Assembly: GCA_020912385.1 (NCBI GenBank)
Contig: CP087206.1
Location: 930,001 to 994,000 of the forward strand
From: Neofusicoccum parvum
Lineage: Eukaryota > Ascomycota > Dothideomycetes > Botryosphaeriales > Botryosphaeriaceae
DNA length: 64,000 nucleotides
Direction of reading: 5' to 3'
Shown: positions 36,565 through 46,992 of the stretch, in pieces
Layout of the letters: each line of letters opens with the position of its first letter
Numbering within the stretch: the first letter of the stretch is position 1
The notes under the pieces: generated by a model
The model's database searches: none
Told to the model about the DNA's origin: nothing
What the model saw: only the letters and a program-made list of their open reading frames with translations
Program-made: the position numbers and the translations under genes

Positions 36565-37924
36565 TTAGAATGCAAACTTCAAAGCAGGCTCAATCCTGCC
36601 AACGCACTCGCCAAATCCAACCAACGAATCCTCATCGCCTCCACATACTCCCGTGATCGTGATCTCATCGCCGTCCTCCAGGAACTTCCTTTCCTCACCC
36701 CCGGCCAGCTTAATACTGGCCTTCCCGTTCTCGTTCTGCTCGAGCAAGCTACCTCTCTCATTCGGCTCCTTCCCGCTGATTGTTCCAGAGCCGAGCAAGT
36801 CACCGACGTTGAACGGGCATCCAGTGATGGAGTGATGCGTCAGCATCTGCGGGAAGGAGAAGAGCAAGTTCCGGGCGCTGGTCTGGCTGATGGTCGACGT
36901 GTTTCCGGAGCTCGCTGTTAACTTGCGTTAGACGCCGCTATCATGTTTGGACTGCAACTGCGAACTCACTCTTCAAGTCAACCTTCAGCTTGATGTCGTA
37001 CACATTCTCCGCCCGCTTCTCCTTCAGGTACGGCAACACTTCCGTATCGTTCTCGAGGCCCTTGGCCAGAAACGGCTCGAGAGCATCCGCCAGCACGACC
37101 CAGGCGCTGATAGTGGTGCCGAAGTTCTTCGCGTTGAACGGACCCAGGGGCACGTATTCCCACGCCTGGATGTCGCGCGCGGACCAGTCGTTCATGAGCA
37201 CGACGCCGAACAGGCTGTGGTCGGCCTCGTCGATGGGGATCGGCTCGCCCATCTTGGTGTTCCGGCACACGAACGCGCCGAGCTCCAGCTCGATGTCCAG
37301 GCGGCGGCAGGGCGAGAAGACGGGCGTCTTCACCTCGGCGGCCGGGTTGGCGAGGATCTGCCCGCTCGGCCGCCGGATGGGCGTGCCCGAGACGACGACG
37401 GACGAGGCGCGGCCGTGGTAGCCGACGGGCAGGTGCTTGTAGTTGGGCTGCAGGGCGTTGCTGGCGCCGCGGAAGAGCACGCCGACGTTGAAGGCGTGGT
37501 TGAGGCCGGCGTAGAAGTCTGTGTAGTCGCCGATCTTGAAGGGCAGGTGCGTCTGCACATCTTTCAGCGGCACTAACGCGGCCTTCTGCAGGGACGAGTT
37601 GGACTTGAGGACGTCGGGGTGCGGCGTGTTGTCCAGGAAGATGTCCTGGATGTATTTACGCACGACGCTGTGGACTGGACGGCCTAATGCAGCGAAGGCG
37701 TTCAGGGTAGGCTCAGAGAAGACATGCTGGTGCGGCTGGATGGTGGAGAGGCCAGAGAAGCCGTTGTTCGCTGCGAAAGCGTCAAGATCCAGGGCGTGGT
37801 CTCCAATGGCAATGGCCACGCGCGGGGTAGCTTTTGCGGAGGTGGATATGATGCCAAAGGGGATGTTGGCGAGGGAGAAGTGGGACCCCTTCGGGATGCT
37901 GAACCAGGAGCGCAACGGCGGCAT
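36565..37924 (-). CDS. fahA: Fumarylacetoacetase (fumarylacetoacetate hydrolase)
   Basis: Two exons (36970-37924 and 36565-36914, minus) join to 434 residues, the family length. The N-terminal domain starts MPPLRSWFSIPKGSHFSL. The catalytic FAA hydrolase domain contains the metal-binding residues in DYTDFYAGLNHA, ELELGAF and VLMNDWSARDIQ. The C-terminal exon has TITGVCGGDED and GFGECVGRIEPAL. The enzyme cleaves fumarylacetoacetate to fumarate and acetoacetate, the last step of phenylalanine and tyrosine breakdown in the cytosol. I chose ATG 37924 because it begins the conserved N-terminus. The gene is divergent from homogentisate dioxygenase across 840 bases, as in the Aspergillus hmgA-fahA pair. 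Confidence 0.96.
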
Positions 37925-38764
37925 TGTGCAGACGTGGATGAGAGAGGGGAGTGTTGCGAAGGGTGCAATTATCTGGCTACAGGACGGAGGGAAACTGCAC
38001 ACTGATGACGACGGCGGGAGCACACTTTTGACCACACAATTCACCCACGCACCCACAGCAGCTCAGACAACCGAAGCAAAGCGGCGGCAAGCAGCGCTGC
38101 ATGGCGTCAACCCCGAGCTTATCCGCGGGGAATGGAGGGGCAGGATGTCGACGGACCAATTCCGCATTGCCACGGCTCAAGCAGCGCGCGCAGCCGGGCA
38201 TCCTGGCCGCCCGCCAGCGCCCGTGCAGCCTTAGTCGTGGCCGCAGGGCCTCGCCGGCGCGCCCGCCTGCGCCTGCGAGACGCGCGGGGCCCCCGGCGGG
38301 CGGGTGCGCCGCGGGCTCAATACTGGGCCCCAGCCAATTGCGGGCCCGGCCGGCGCCAGTCAGCGCTGTTTTCATGCGCCGCTGCGCCGCTGCTGCAAGC
38401 GGAGCCGGCCACCACTAAAAGTTCCCCGCTCTCCACGGGGCGCCGTCGATCGCTCTGAGCCTTCAAGTTCCGCCCGCCGCGTGCCCCTGCGACACCCGCT
38501 AAGCCAGCAGCCAGTACAGGATGCGGCCGTCCAGCAGCGCCGGCCGAGATGCCGAACGGCTGTCGTCGCCAGCGTCGCCAGTCTCATACGACGACCCGAA
38601 CAAGCCCTCGGCCGCCCAGCTCCAGCAGAAGCGCATCTGGGCCCGCCTGCTTAAAAGAATCCGCCCGTCCAAGGAGGACAAAACCCAGCTGCCCCCGAGC
38701 CTAGTCCCGCTCACCGAGCGCAACCTGACCGAGTTCTTCAATCCCGACTACTCTGACGAGCACG
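37925..38764. promoter_or_regulatory. Shared divergent promoter of fahA and hmgA
   Basis: Two consecutive enzymes of homogentisate breakdown start from either side of this 840-base region, so shared control is likely. The middle (about 38,200-38,400) is extremely GC-rich. I cannot name a regulator site. A 103-codon open frame from 38521 occupies the right end. Confidence 0.6.
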
Positions 38765-38832
38765 ATGCCTTCCACGAAGTTCGCGGTCCCCGAAAAATAT
38801 CGATACCAGAATGGCTTCAACTCCTACCATGA
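38521..38832 (+). CDS. Unproven 103-residue ORF overlapping the dioxygenase start in another frame
   Basis: The frame from ATG 38521 runs to a TGA at 38830-38832, exactly where exon 1 of the dioxygenase ends. Counting by eye over the first 80 codons, about four fifths of the third positions are G or C against roughly half of the second positions, as in real genes here. The protein is charged and Pro/Ser-rich (KRIWARLLKRIRPSKEDK, LTERNLTEFFNPDY) and I do not recognise it. It may be an overlapping uORF, a separate small gene, or part of an alternative 5' exon of the dioxygenase. Confidence that it is translated is low to moderate. Confidence 0.3.
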   Translation: MRPSSSAGRDAERLSSPASPVSYDDPNKPSAAQLQQKRIWARLLKRIRPSKEDKTQLPPSLVPLTERNLTEFFNPDYSDEHDAFHEVRGPRKISIPEWLQLLP

Positions 38833-40269
38833 GTACGCCGCCCTCTGCCTGACCGCCCATCCCTGCTGATCAGCTCTCCCGCAGGACCGAAGCCGTCGAG
38901 GGTGCGCTCCCCATAGGCGCCAACTCGCCTCAGAAGCCTCCGTACGGCCTGTATGCTGAGAAGCTGTCCGGCACCGCCTTCACCGCGCCCCGCCACGAGA
39001 ACCTGCAGTCATGGCTCTACCGCGTGCTGCCCGCCTCGGCCCACAGCAACTTCGAGCCGCGTGAGCACTCAACCTTCAACACCAACCCGGAGAACAAGCC
39101 GTTCGAGAAGATCCACCAAATCCCCAACCAGCTGCGCTGGGACCCCTTCGACCTCGACGAGACCGTCGACTGGGTGCACTCGCTGCACCTGGTCGCCGGC
39201 GCCGGCACGCCCATCATGAAGACCGGCCTTGGCATGTACATCTACGCCGCCGGCAAGGACATGGACGCGCACTCCGCCTTCTACTCGGCCGACGGCGACT
39301 TCCTGATCGTCCCGCAGCACGGCGCCCTCGACATCCAGACCGAGCTGGGCAAGCTGCTGGTGCGGCCCAACGAGATCTGCGTGATCCCGCGCGGCGTGCG
39401 GTACCGGGTGACGCTCCCCGAAGGTCCAGTCCGCGGCTACATCCTCGAGCTGTATCAGGGCCACTTCACGCTGCCCGAGCTGGGGCCCATCGGCAGCAAC
39501 TGCCTGGCCAACGCGCGCGACTTCCAGGCGCCCGTGGCCGCCTTCGACGAGGACACGAGCTCCGAGTGGACGCTGCTGTCCAAGTTCGCCGGCCACCTGT
39601 TCGCGGCCAAGCAGAACCACACGCCCTTCGACGTCGTGGCCTGGCACGGCCTGTACTACCCCTACAAGTATGACCTGGGCCGCTTCAACACCATCGGCAG
39701 CGTCTCGTTCGACCACCCCGACCCCTCTATCTACACCGTCCTCACCGCCCAGTCCGACCACCCTGGCACCGCCATCGCCGACTTCGTCATCTTCCCGCCA
39801 AGATGGCTGGTAGGCGAAGAGTGAGTTCCGCTCCCCCTTTCCAGCCCCTAATCCAGCACCTCCATACTAACCCCCAACCCTCACTAGCACCTTCCGCCCG
39901 CCCTGGTACCACCGCAACACCATGTCCGAGTTCATGGGCCTCATCCACGGCCAGTATGACGCCAAGACGGGCGGCGGCTTCCAACCCGCCGGCGCCTCGC
40001 TGCACAACGTCATGTCGGCGCACGGCCCGGACGCCAGCACGCACGAGAAGGCGTCCAACGCGGAGCTGCGGCCCGCCAAGGTCGGCGAGGGCAGCATGGC
40101 CTTCATGTTCGAGAGCTCGCTCATGGTTGGCGTCACTGACTGGGGCCTCAAGCAGTGCGCAAAGGTCCAAGAAGACTACAATGCCGAGAGCTGGGAGCCG
40201 CTGAAGCCGCATTTCAAGCGGCCGACGCCGGCGAAGATCGGGAACGGGGAGAAAGGGTTGGGAAAATGA
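38765..40269 (+). CDS. hmgA: Homogentisate 1,2-dioxygenase
   Basis: Three exons (38765-38832, 38885-39820, 39888-40269) give 461 residues. The start [20 protein letters not shown] is typical of the family. The iron-binding cupin region holds the His/Glu pair of [12 protein letters not shown] and the later His of MSAHGPD. The enzyme opens the homogentisate ring with O2 to make maleylacetoacetate, using one ferrous ion, in the cytosol. It pairs with the divergent fumarylacetoacetase and lies close to the CYP504-like P450, so the three genes would take hydroxyphenylacetate, or tyrosine via homogentisate, toward central metabolism. A poly(A) signal follows at 40338. Confidence 0.96.
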
Positions 40270-41093
40270 GAAGCAGGTGCCGCACTACACGTGATCGCGG
40301 GGTGTTGATGAATGCGGAGATTTTTTTTTTTTAGCGTAATAAATTCTCTATCCCGTAGGGAAGTGTGAACGTAGGGAGGATGGCGTTTGTGTATCACTCG
40401 CAAAGCTCACCAGGAAGGATGATAAAACTGCCAATCTTTCAATGAGTAGTCCATGGACTCCAAAGGGCTAGACTGCCTAAGGGAAAATCGATTATCTAAT
40501 GCAATTCGGAAAATCCCAAATTCAGCCAATGCCGTGTGATTAATCTTGCAACTGCATGGTATGCTTCCTTTCAGGCAAAATCGATTGAGCTTCTGTATTG
40601 CCTCTCTCCGAACCAAAGCGGCACCCTTCATCGACAATGAATGGAGTAGAATCGTCGGAGATGGAAGTAAAAAAAATGGAGAAGCGTGTATGTAAGAGTA
40701 AGGAATGATGGGAGAAGAGAACTCTCATACCCGCGTTACTGTGAATGCTCTACGATTACAAACGTGGTGCAATGTAGCAGCAGTCTTTTCCCTGTATCGT
40801 GTAGTTTAGAAAGGAGAGTTGAATTTGGACGAACCTTCTTCCTTTTCTTGAGATTGACACAATACTCCTGCAAGTCACTCATGTGGGACAATAGGTGATC
40901 CAAACCATGAACTGTGGCCCAAACACCTTTACATTTTCTCCACAACCAAATCGATCGGGGTATACTATACTGCATCACTCTCCCAAAAACCTAGTCCGTC
41001 TATCCGAATAATTTTTCAAACGCCATCGCCATGCAGAAACGTTGACTGCAGCCTCCATCACCAATTCCTTGCACCAACGAGAAGAAATAAAAC
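40270..41093. other. Convergent intergenic region, AT-richer, no gene seen
   Basis: This stretch holds the 3' flanks of hmgA and the WD40 gene. Base composition drops to a more AT-rich level, and I see no supported coding frame. Confidence 0.5.
40338..40343 (+). terminator. Canonical poly(A) signal AATAAA after hmgA
   Basis: AATAAA lies 69 bases after the stop codon, just after a run of T. It is the expected distance for a 3' processing signal. Confidence 0.45.
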
Positions 41094-42190
41094 TCAGAAG
41101 CGCTCGGTACCGCCAATGATCTTCAAGCCGGTGGTATCGGAGTAGGCCAGAACGTAGCGGCTAGGGTGCCACTGCACGCACGGGGTCGGCGCGGGCGTCT
41201 CGACCTTGTGCACGCACTCGCCCGTCTCGACGTAGGCGACCTCCATGCCGACGCCCTCGTCGGAGCCGCCGACCACGTAGCAGCCGTCGAAGGAGAAGCT
41301 GACGCTGCGCACGGGGCCCGTCATGCTGGTAAGCGTGCGCTGGCAGATCCAGTCGCGCGTGTCCCATAGCGTGATCAGCGCGTCCGAGCCGCCGATGGCG
41401 AGGTATTCGGCGGTTGGGGAGAAGTCGACCGAGTAGCAGGATGAAGTGTGGGCGTTGAGGACGTGGAGGATGTTCTGTTTGCCAGGTGGTTGCGTTAGTG
41501 GCCATTCAAGGGGGTTTACGGAGGAGACGCACCATGGAAGGGTAGTCAACGATTTTGACCTGGCCCTCTCCGGTTGTGAGGAAGAGCTCTTGGCCGGTCC
41601 ACGAGAAGGTGGTCTGGTTGGTCTGGACGGTCTGCCGGTGGGCTGGAAGCGCGGTGAACGTCGAGCGAGAGATTGGCACGAGTACATCGTCCTGGAGGTT
41701 TTCGGCCTGGTGTTATCATTGCGCGATTCTTTTGGTCACGGTTGGTTGTTCGTGGAGCGCGCACCTTTCTTCCCACAACGAGCTCGCTGCCGTCCGGCCT
41801 CCACGCCAGCGTGAATGCGTCTCCGCCCACCTCGACCTTTCCTACCGCATTCTTGCTCCTCACGTCCCAGAACCTGACGGTGCCATCGGCGCTGCAGCTC
41901 GCCAGCTCGGCCTCGCGGGTGGGGTTCCAGGCGACGCGCTCGACGGGGCCGGCGTGGCCGCGCAGCTCGGTCGAGTTCTTGACCTGCGGCTTTTCGGGGT
42001 TCCACACGCGCAGGGTGCGGTCGGACGAGCCGGTCGCGATGAGCGTGCCCAGCGGGTTCCAGTCGATGGTGCGCAGGTTGCGGGTCTGCGATGCGCGCGA
42101 GCTGTCCGAGTAGGCCTGTGTCTTGCGCTTGGCGAATGTCGAGGGGAACTTGGCCTTGGTCAGGATGTTCTCGCGCGCGGGGCCGACCAT
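41094..42190 (-). CDS. THO complex subunit, THOC3/Tex-like WD40 protein
   Basis: Three exons (41765-42190, 41533-41706, 41094-41474, minus) join to 326 residues, about the THOC3 size. The N-terminus (residues 1-18, MVGPARENILTKAKFPST) precedes a series of WD40 repeats: IDWNPLGTLIATGSSDRTLRVW, VAWNPTREAELASCSADGTVRFWDVR, LAWRPDGSELVVG, VDFSPTAEYLAIGGSDALITLWDTRDW and VSFSFDGCYVVGGSDEG are recognisable in part. In the family it is part of THO/TREX, coupling transcription to mRNA export in the nucleus. ATG 42190 is preferred over upstream in-frame sequence, which is Arg-rich and looks non-coding. Confidence 0.85.
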
Positions 42191-42598
42191 GGTGATTGCG
42201 GGGCGGAGCACAGGTCGCGGTCGCGTGTTTGGGAGGTTGTTGCAGCGCGGCGAAAGTCGAGGCGCGGGACCTTGACGTCGGCTCGGCTTCCGCGTCCGCT
42301 TGGACCTGCCTCGTCGCCAGCATGCTCGCATATTGCGTGTGCAGAATCTCACATAAATGCCGCCAATGCCTCAGTCATGCAGAGCTCAGCTGCGCAATGC
42401 AATTGATTGTGCCTAAAGTCGCATGCTGCTTCAATTGGGACTATCGACTTTATCTTTGATGCTACGGAGGAACTGCTGGATTAGCAAAGCTCTCTTTCCC
42501 CTGCGGATGCCTTCCTTCCCACCATCCATTATGATCGACACGCTGTCTAAATCGACCGATCTTATGCCTTGCTGACACTACCACATCGGTTGCTGGGA
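42191..42598. other. Short intergenic region upstream of the WD40 gene
   Basis: This stretch carries the promoter of the WD40 gene and the 3' flank of the NIP30-type gene. Nothing else is evident. Confidence 0.45.
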
Positions 42599-43481
42599 TC
42601 AATCGTCTTCATCTGATGAGTAGCCGCTAAGACCCAGGGCTGCGGGCGTGGGTTTGGCCTTCTGAGCTTGAGCTTCTTTTTGGCCTGCTGAGCCAGCCGC
42701 GCCAGTGTCCGTCTTGGGAGGCGAGGATGCCGGCGTCGCATGGACCTTCGCCGCAGGCGCTGGCTTAGTAGTCTCTGGTGCAGTAGCTGTCTTACTTCCC
42801 TCTGCTGCGGGGGCCGGCTTGTTGGCCTTGGCCTTGGACGTGGAATCGGAGACGCCCTTCTCGCCAGTCGAGGAGGTCCGGCGAATCTTGATGCCCATAA
42901 GGGTTTCCTTGTCTTTGCCCTTCTTGCGCTTCCTTCCAGCCGATGCCCATTGCTCTTCCTCGACGGCGGGGTCGCCCTCGCTGTTGCCAGCTAGGCGCGC
43001 GGCGCGCTCGGCCTCGTCCTGCTGCCTGCGGAAGGCATCGAGCTGCTGGGTTGTCTCCTGCTTTAGCGCGGCCTCCTTCGCTCGTGTGGACTCCAGAACA
43101 GAGTCGAGGAACTCGGCCTCGTCCTCGTCGAGGGCGCGGAATTGGTTCTTGAGCTTGATGGACTGCGCGGGGGCTGATTAGCCAGCAGTCGCACTGGCGG
43201 CGGCTGGGTCGGATAATACCTCTTCGAAAGCCTCCTGTTTCTTTGCTGCGGTCAGACAAGATCTGTCATGTTAGCCGGTCTGGCAAGGCGACTGAGCGGC
43301 GCAGGCTGTATTTACCCTTGTTGGCCTGCAGCACCTCGTACAGGCTCTTGCCGTCGTTCTGGCTGCTCTCCTCCTGCTTGCGGCGGCGCTGGGCCTCGAG
43401 CTCCTGCTGGGCCTTCAGCCACTCGGCATCGCGCTCAATGGGCTGGTCGACGGTGCCGCCGGAAACGAAGCCGCTCGACAT
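42599..43481 (-). CDS. NIP30/FAM192A (PSME3IP1)-type nuclear protein
   Basis: Three exons (43316-43481, 43220-43245, 42599-43162, minus) join to 251 residues. The N-terminus (MSSGFVSGGTVDQPIERDAEW) and the coiled-coil stretch with QQELEAQRRRKQEE, SLYEVLQANK, then AKKQEAFEE and FRALDEDEAEFLDSVLE match the NIP30 N-terminal domain. In animals this family binds the proteasome activator PA28-gamma; the role in fungi is unclear. The second exon is only 26 bases. The C-terminal half is Ala/Pro/Lys-rich and probably disordered, ending with the acidic LSGYSSDEDD, which may be a casein kinase 2 site. Confidence 0.85.
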
Positions 43482-43870
43482 GGTGGCGGACGGCGCGCAG
43501 AGAAATGCCGTCTTCGGGAGTCTTCGTCGCGTGCTGGCTGGAGCTGGGGCGCTGGGCGCTGGGCGCTCGGGAAAATAGAGCACCGACCGGCGCTCGGCCA
43601 GGCCAGGCGGCACCCCTGCCCGCATCCCACGCATTTAGCCGCCAGCCACGCCGCACGGCAGCAAAAGCGGGTCCGGCCTGTCAAGCAGCAGGTCCAAGCA
43701 ATCTGCTGCTGCCCCTCCATCAGCCCCGCCGCCGCCGCCATACGTCAGATTTGCTGCCCCGTGCTCTCCGGCGGGCGGCGCTGCGACGGCGGTGGATATG
43801 TGGGATGTGGGCTGTGGGCTGCTGGAGTCGCGATTCAGACTATTTAACGCCCACTCTTGCCCTCGCGTCA
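43482..43870. promoter_or_regulatory. Divergent promoter region of the NIP30-type and aldo-keto reductase genes
   Basis: The two genes start 389 bases apart in opposite directions. The region is GC-rich, with no element I can name. Confidence 0.5.
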
Positions 43871-45277
43871 ATGGCCGTCTGCATGACTTCTCTCGTCTCC
43901 AAGCTTGCTCTCCGAACCACCCTTCGTCCTCTCCCCACCCGCTTCTTCCCCTCCGCCGCACGCGCTCACACCATGGCTGGCCCGCTCGACTTCACCAAGC
44001 AGACCTTCACCCTCAACACGGGCGCGAAGATTCCCGCCGTCGGCCTCGGCACCTGGCAGTCCAAGCCGAACGAGGTCCGCGAGGCCGTCAAGGCCGCGCT
44101 GCTGGCCGGCTACCGCCACATTGACACTGCCCTTGCCTACGGCAACGAGGCCGAGGTCGGTCTCGGCATCAAGGACTCGGGCGTCCCGCGCGAGGAGATC
44201 TGGATCACCACCAAGCTCGACAACCCGTGGCACAAGCGCGTCGAGGAGGGCATCACCTCCTCGCTCAAGGACCTTCAGACCGACTATGTGGACCTCTACC
44301 TCATGCACTGGCCTTCTTCCACCGACCCCACCGACCTGAAGAAGCACCACCCCGACTGGAACTTTGTCGACACCTGGAGGGAACTGCAGAAGCTCCCCGC
44401 CTCTGGCCGCGTTCGCAACATCGGTATCTCCAACTTCGGCATCAAGAACTTGGAGATCCTGTTGAACGACCCCCAGACCAAGGTGAGTCTAAGCACGTGG
44501 CTGAGATGCGGCCTCAAGAAGAGAGCAGTCCATACTTCGCACAAGCATCTTCATTGACGCAAGAGCTTTTGTGGTCATGGATGGGCCCTAGGCGAAAGAA
44601 TGCTCCATCCATGCGAGCGGAGCCGTCTCCAGATGGTCTCATAGTACATGAACTGATACTGACGCAACTGTGCAGATCGTCCCGGCGGTCAACCAGATTG
44701 AGCTCCACCCCAACAACCCCTCCCCCAAGCTCCTTGCGTACCTGAAGGAGAAGGGCATCCACGCCACCGCCTACTCCTGCCTGGGCTCGACCGACTCCCC
44801 TCTCTACAAGGACGCTACCGTCGCGGAGGTCGCTAAGAAGAATGGCAAGACCATCCAGCAGGTTCTGTAAGTTTGCAACATCCACCGACGCAAGGCCCGG
44901 TTGCAAGGGTCAGCAGTGAACCGATACCCGGACATGCAAGCATCTGTTACAATTGCTGCTACAACATCCAACAGACCTCGGGGATGTTATGGCCATTGCA
45001 TGTCCGAGTACCTGGTGGAGCTCATGATCTTCACTATCGGACCACAATATCCGCGAGCATGCGCTAACATATTCACAGTCTCAAGTGGGGCCTTCAGCGC
45101 GGCACCAGCGTCATCCCCAAGAGTGTCTCCGCTTCCCGTATCCAGGCCAACTTCGACCTCAACGGCTGGGAACTGTCCCAGGAGGACGTTGACAAGCTGA
45201 GCAACCTCAAGGACCGCTTCAAGGTCTGCGGTGACGCTTGGCTCCCCATCAAGGTCTTCTTCGGTGACGACGAGTAA
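43871..45277 (+). CDS. Aldo-keto reductase (Gcy1/Ypr1/glycerol dehydrogenase-like)
   Basis: Three exons (43871-44482, 44676-44866, 45079-45277) give 333 residues, or 299 from the internal ATG at 43973. The catalytic tetrad is visible: Asp in YRHIDTA, Tyr in LAYGNEAE, Lys in TTKLDNP and His in LMHWP. The NADPH-binding end has WGLQRGTSVIPKS and ASRIQANFD. Such enzymes reduce aldehydes or dihydroxyacetone-type substrates with NADPH. The longer start adds a basic, Ser/Leu-rich, acid-free leader (MAVCMTSLVSKLALRTTLRP and on) that looks like a mitochondrial presequence, while MAGPLDFTK at 43973 is the usual cytosolic start. Both may be used. The introns are longer than most here (193 and 212 bases). 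Confidence 0.92.
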
Positions 45278-45526
45278 ACTAGATCAGTCACATGCCAGTA
45301 ACGACCATGGCTATGACCGGTTGCATGAACGGAAATTACATTTGGATAGGAAATCTCTCTTGTCTCTCGAGTTTGGCGGTGCCAAACAGATAGATTTATA
45401 TATGGGATGGTTATGGCTGAAAGACACAGCCTAGGATCTTTTCGATACCATGATAGAATTTCATGAAGCATTCTGAACAATCAGAAACCCATATGCGCAA
45501 CAGCCATAGAGACTTTCACATGTGAA

Positions 45527-46429
45527 TCACTCCCAACGCTGGTAGTCGGGAAAGTACCGGTCGTGGATTCTCTGCGCGTACTCCAAGACCACAGGGAAAC
45601 TTCTCACTACCTTCTGCGACTCGGGTGCCCTGAACCACACTTTGTTAGTACAGTCTCCCGCCAATCCCCTGCCCTTTTCACACTGGGGAAGACATACGCG
45701 GAACAGATGAGCACGGAGACGATGAACCCGAAAAACACTGTGTCCGCCTCCGTCGGCGCCTCCCCTCCCATCACCCAGAACGGCGCCTCCTCCGCGCCCG
45801 TCGCGTTCCTCTTCGCAGCCTGCAGCAGCGCGTCGAAGCTCTCCCAGATCTGCAGCCGGAACGCGGCGATCTCATCGGGCGAGAAGCGCCCCGTGCCTTG
45901 GCCATGCAGGGTCTGCGTCGACTCGCGGTAGATGAGCAGCCCGACGAGGAACCGGACTGGATAAGGCAGCGCAGAGAGGACGTGGTCGCGCATGGCGTAG
46001 TAGTTCTGGTGCCAGCGCTCGAACGACTGAGTGATCTCCGGCTTAGTTCACGGCATATCATTCGGAAGAAAGTCAGGGCCAAGACAAAGGTCATACGTGG
46101 TAGAAGTAGAGCTTGTCTTCTAGAAGCGCGCGCAGGGCCAAGTCGTGCGCTCGCTGCGCCGGAGAAAGCGTGGCGTTGATGTCGGGGAGCACGCCATCTT
46201 CAGTGAGCTTCTTTAGGATGAGCGTAGAGTCGGAGAGGACCTCTCCTTTTTCGGAGAGGGCGATGTAGGGAACTTTCCCGCGCGGCGATTTATTCACTGA
46301 GCCTGCGGCGATTTGGTAGAAGACTTCGGCAAGGCGCAGGCGCAGCTCCACTTTGGTAACGAATGGGGACCAGACGTAGTGTCCAGGTTCGTCCCAGCCA
46401 CGGTAGAGTGTTGCCTTGGACGAGGACAT
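45527..46429 (-). CDS. Metaxin/Fax-like glutathione S-transferase family protein
   Basis: Three exons (46097-46429, 45698-46041, 45527-45629, minus) join to 259 residues. The N-terminal part (TLYRGWDEPGHYVWSPFVTKVELRL, shown only in part, then RGKVPYIAL and LSDSTLILKKL) is a thioredoxin-like GST fold as in failed-axon-connections/metaxin-like proteins. The C-terminal helical part has FERWHQNYYAMRDHVL and GEAPTEADTVFFGFI. It is not the zeta-type maleylacetoacetate isomerase, because the S-S-C/S motif of that enzyme is absent. The function of fungal members is unsettled; detoxification or mitochondrial roles are possible. It is divergent from trl1. Confidence 0.84.
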
Positions 46430-46992
46430 TGTCGAGAGAAGACTGGACGAATCGATTGATTAGATGTTTCTATCTTTTGGTGGTGCAGGCGACACTGTTT
46501 TTAGTGAATGTCGGAGGCACTGGGCGAGCTGGACGGCTGGCTCTATTTATCTACAGGGTGCCTTCCAGCCCCAGACAAGACGCGGGGATGGTGAGAATTT
46601 AGCGGAAGGATCGCAGCAGGAAGGGCAGAGTTGCTGGGGGGTGAGCTTGCGATATGCGTTGCGCGGAGCGCCATGCGGCACCCCGCCGGCGACGTCTGCG
46701 CGGCGGTGTCCCGATGCTGCCAATTCCAGTGCGTCACACCGGACATTCCTTCGTTTTTTGTCCTTGCGCCTTCCTTTGCGCAGGCCAGTTGCGCCACAGC
46801 CACTTCAGACGCCCAATTCTCCTCGCCCTCAGCCTCAATTGCCTGGCGCCGCCGTCGCTGCCTGAGCCTTAGCGCCGCAGAAGAGTCATCGCCGACAAGC
46901 TCACGAATTTCCTACAAGAACCCCGCCGAGCGCCCCACGCAAACACCTGAACAACCACGCCCCGCCACCAACACCAGAGTCCGACTCCCGTC
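46430..46992. promoter_or_regulatory. Divergent promoter region of the GST-like and tRNA ligase genes
   Basis: The two starts are 563 bases apart. A TATA-like TATTTAT lies near 46,543 on the GST-like side. No other element is clear. Confidence 0.45.

Noticed and set aside
43268..43870. Upstream extension of the aldo-keto reductase frame into the NIP30-type gene
   Set aside because: It runs antisense through coding exons of the neighbour and has no starting role; the ATG at 43871 is sufficient.
45527..46429. Idea that the GST-like gene is maleylacetoacetate isomerase, completing the homogentisate cluster
   Set aside because: The N-terminus matches metaxin/Fax-like proteins and lacks the zeta-class SSC/S active-site motif.
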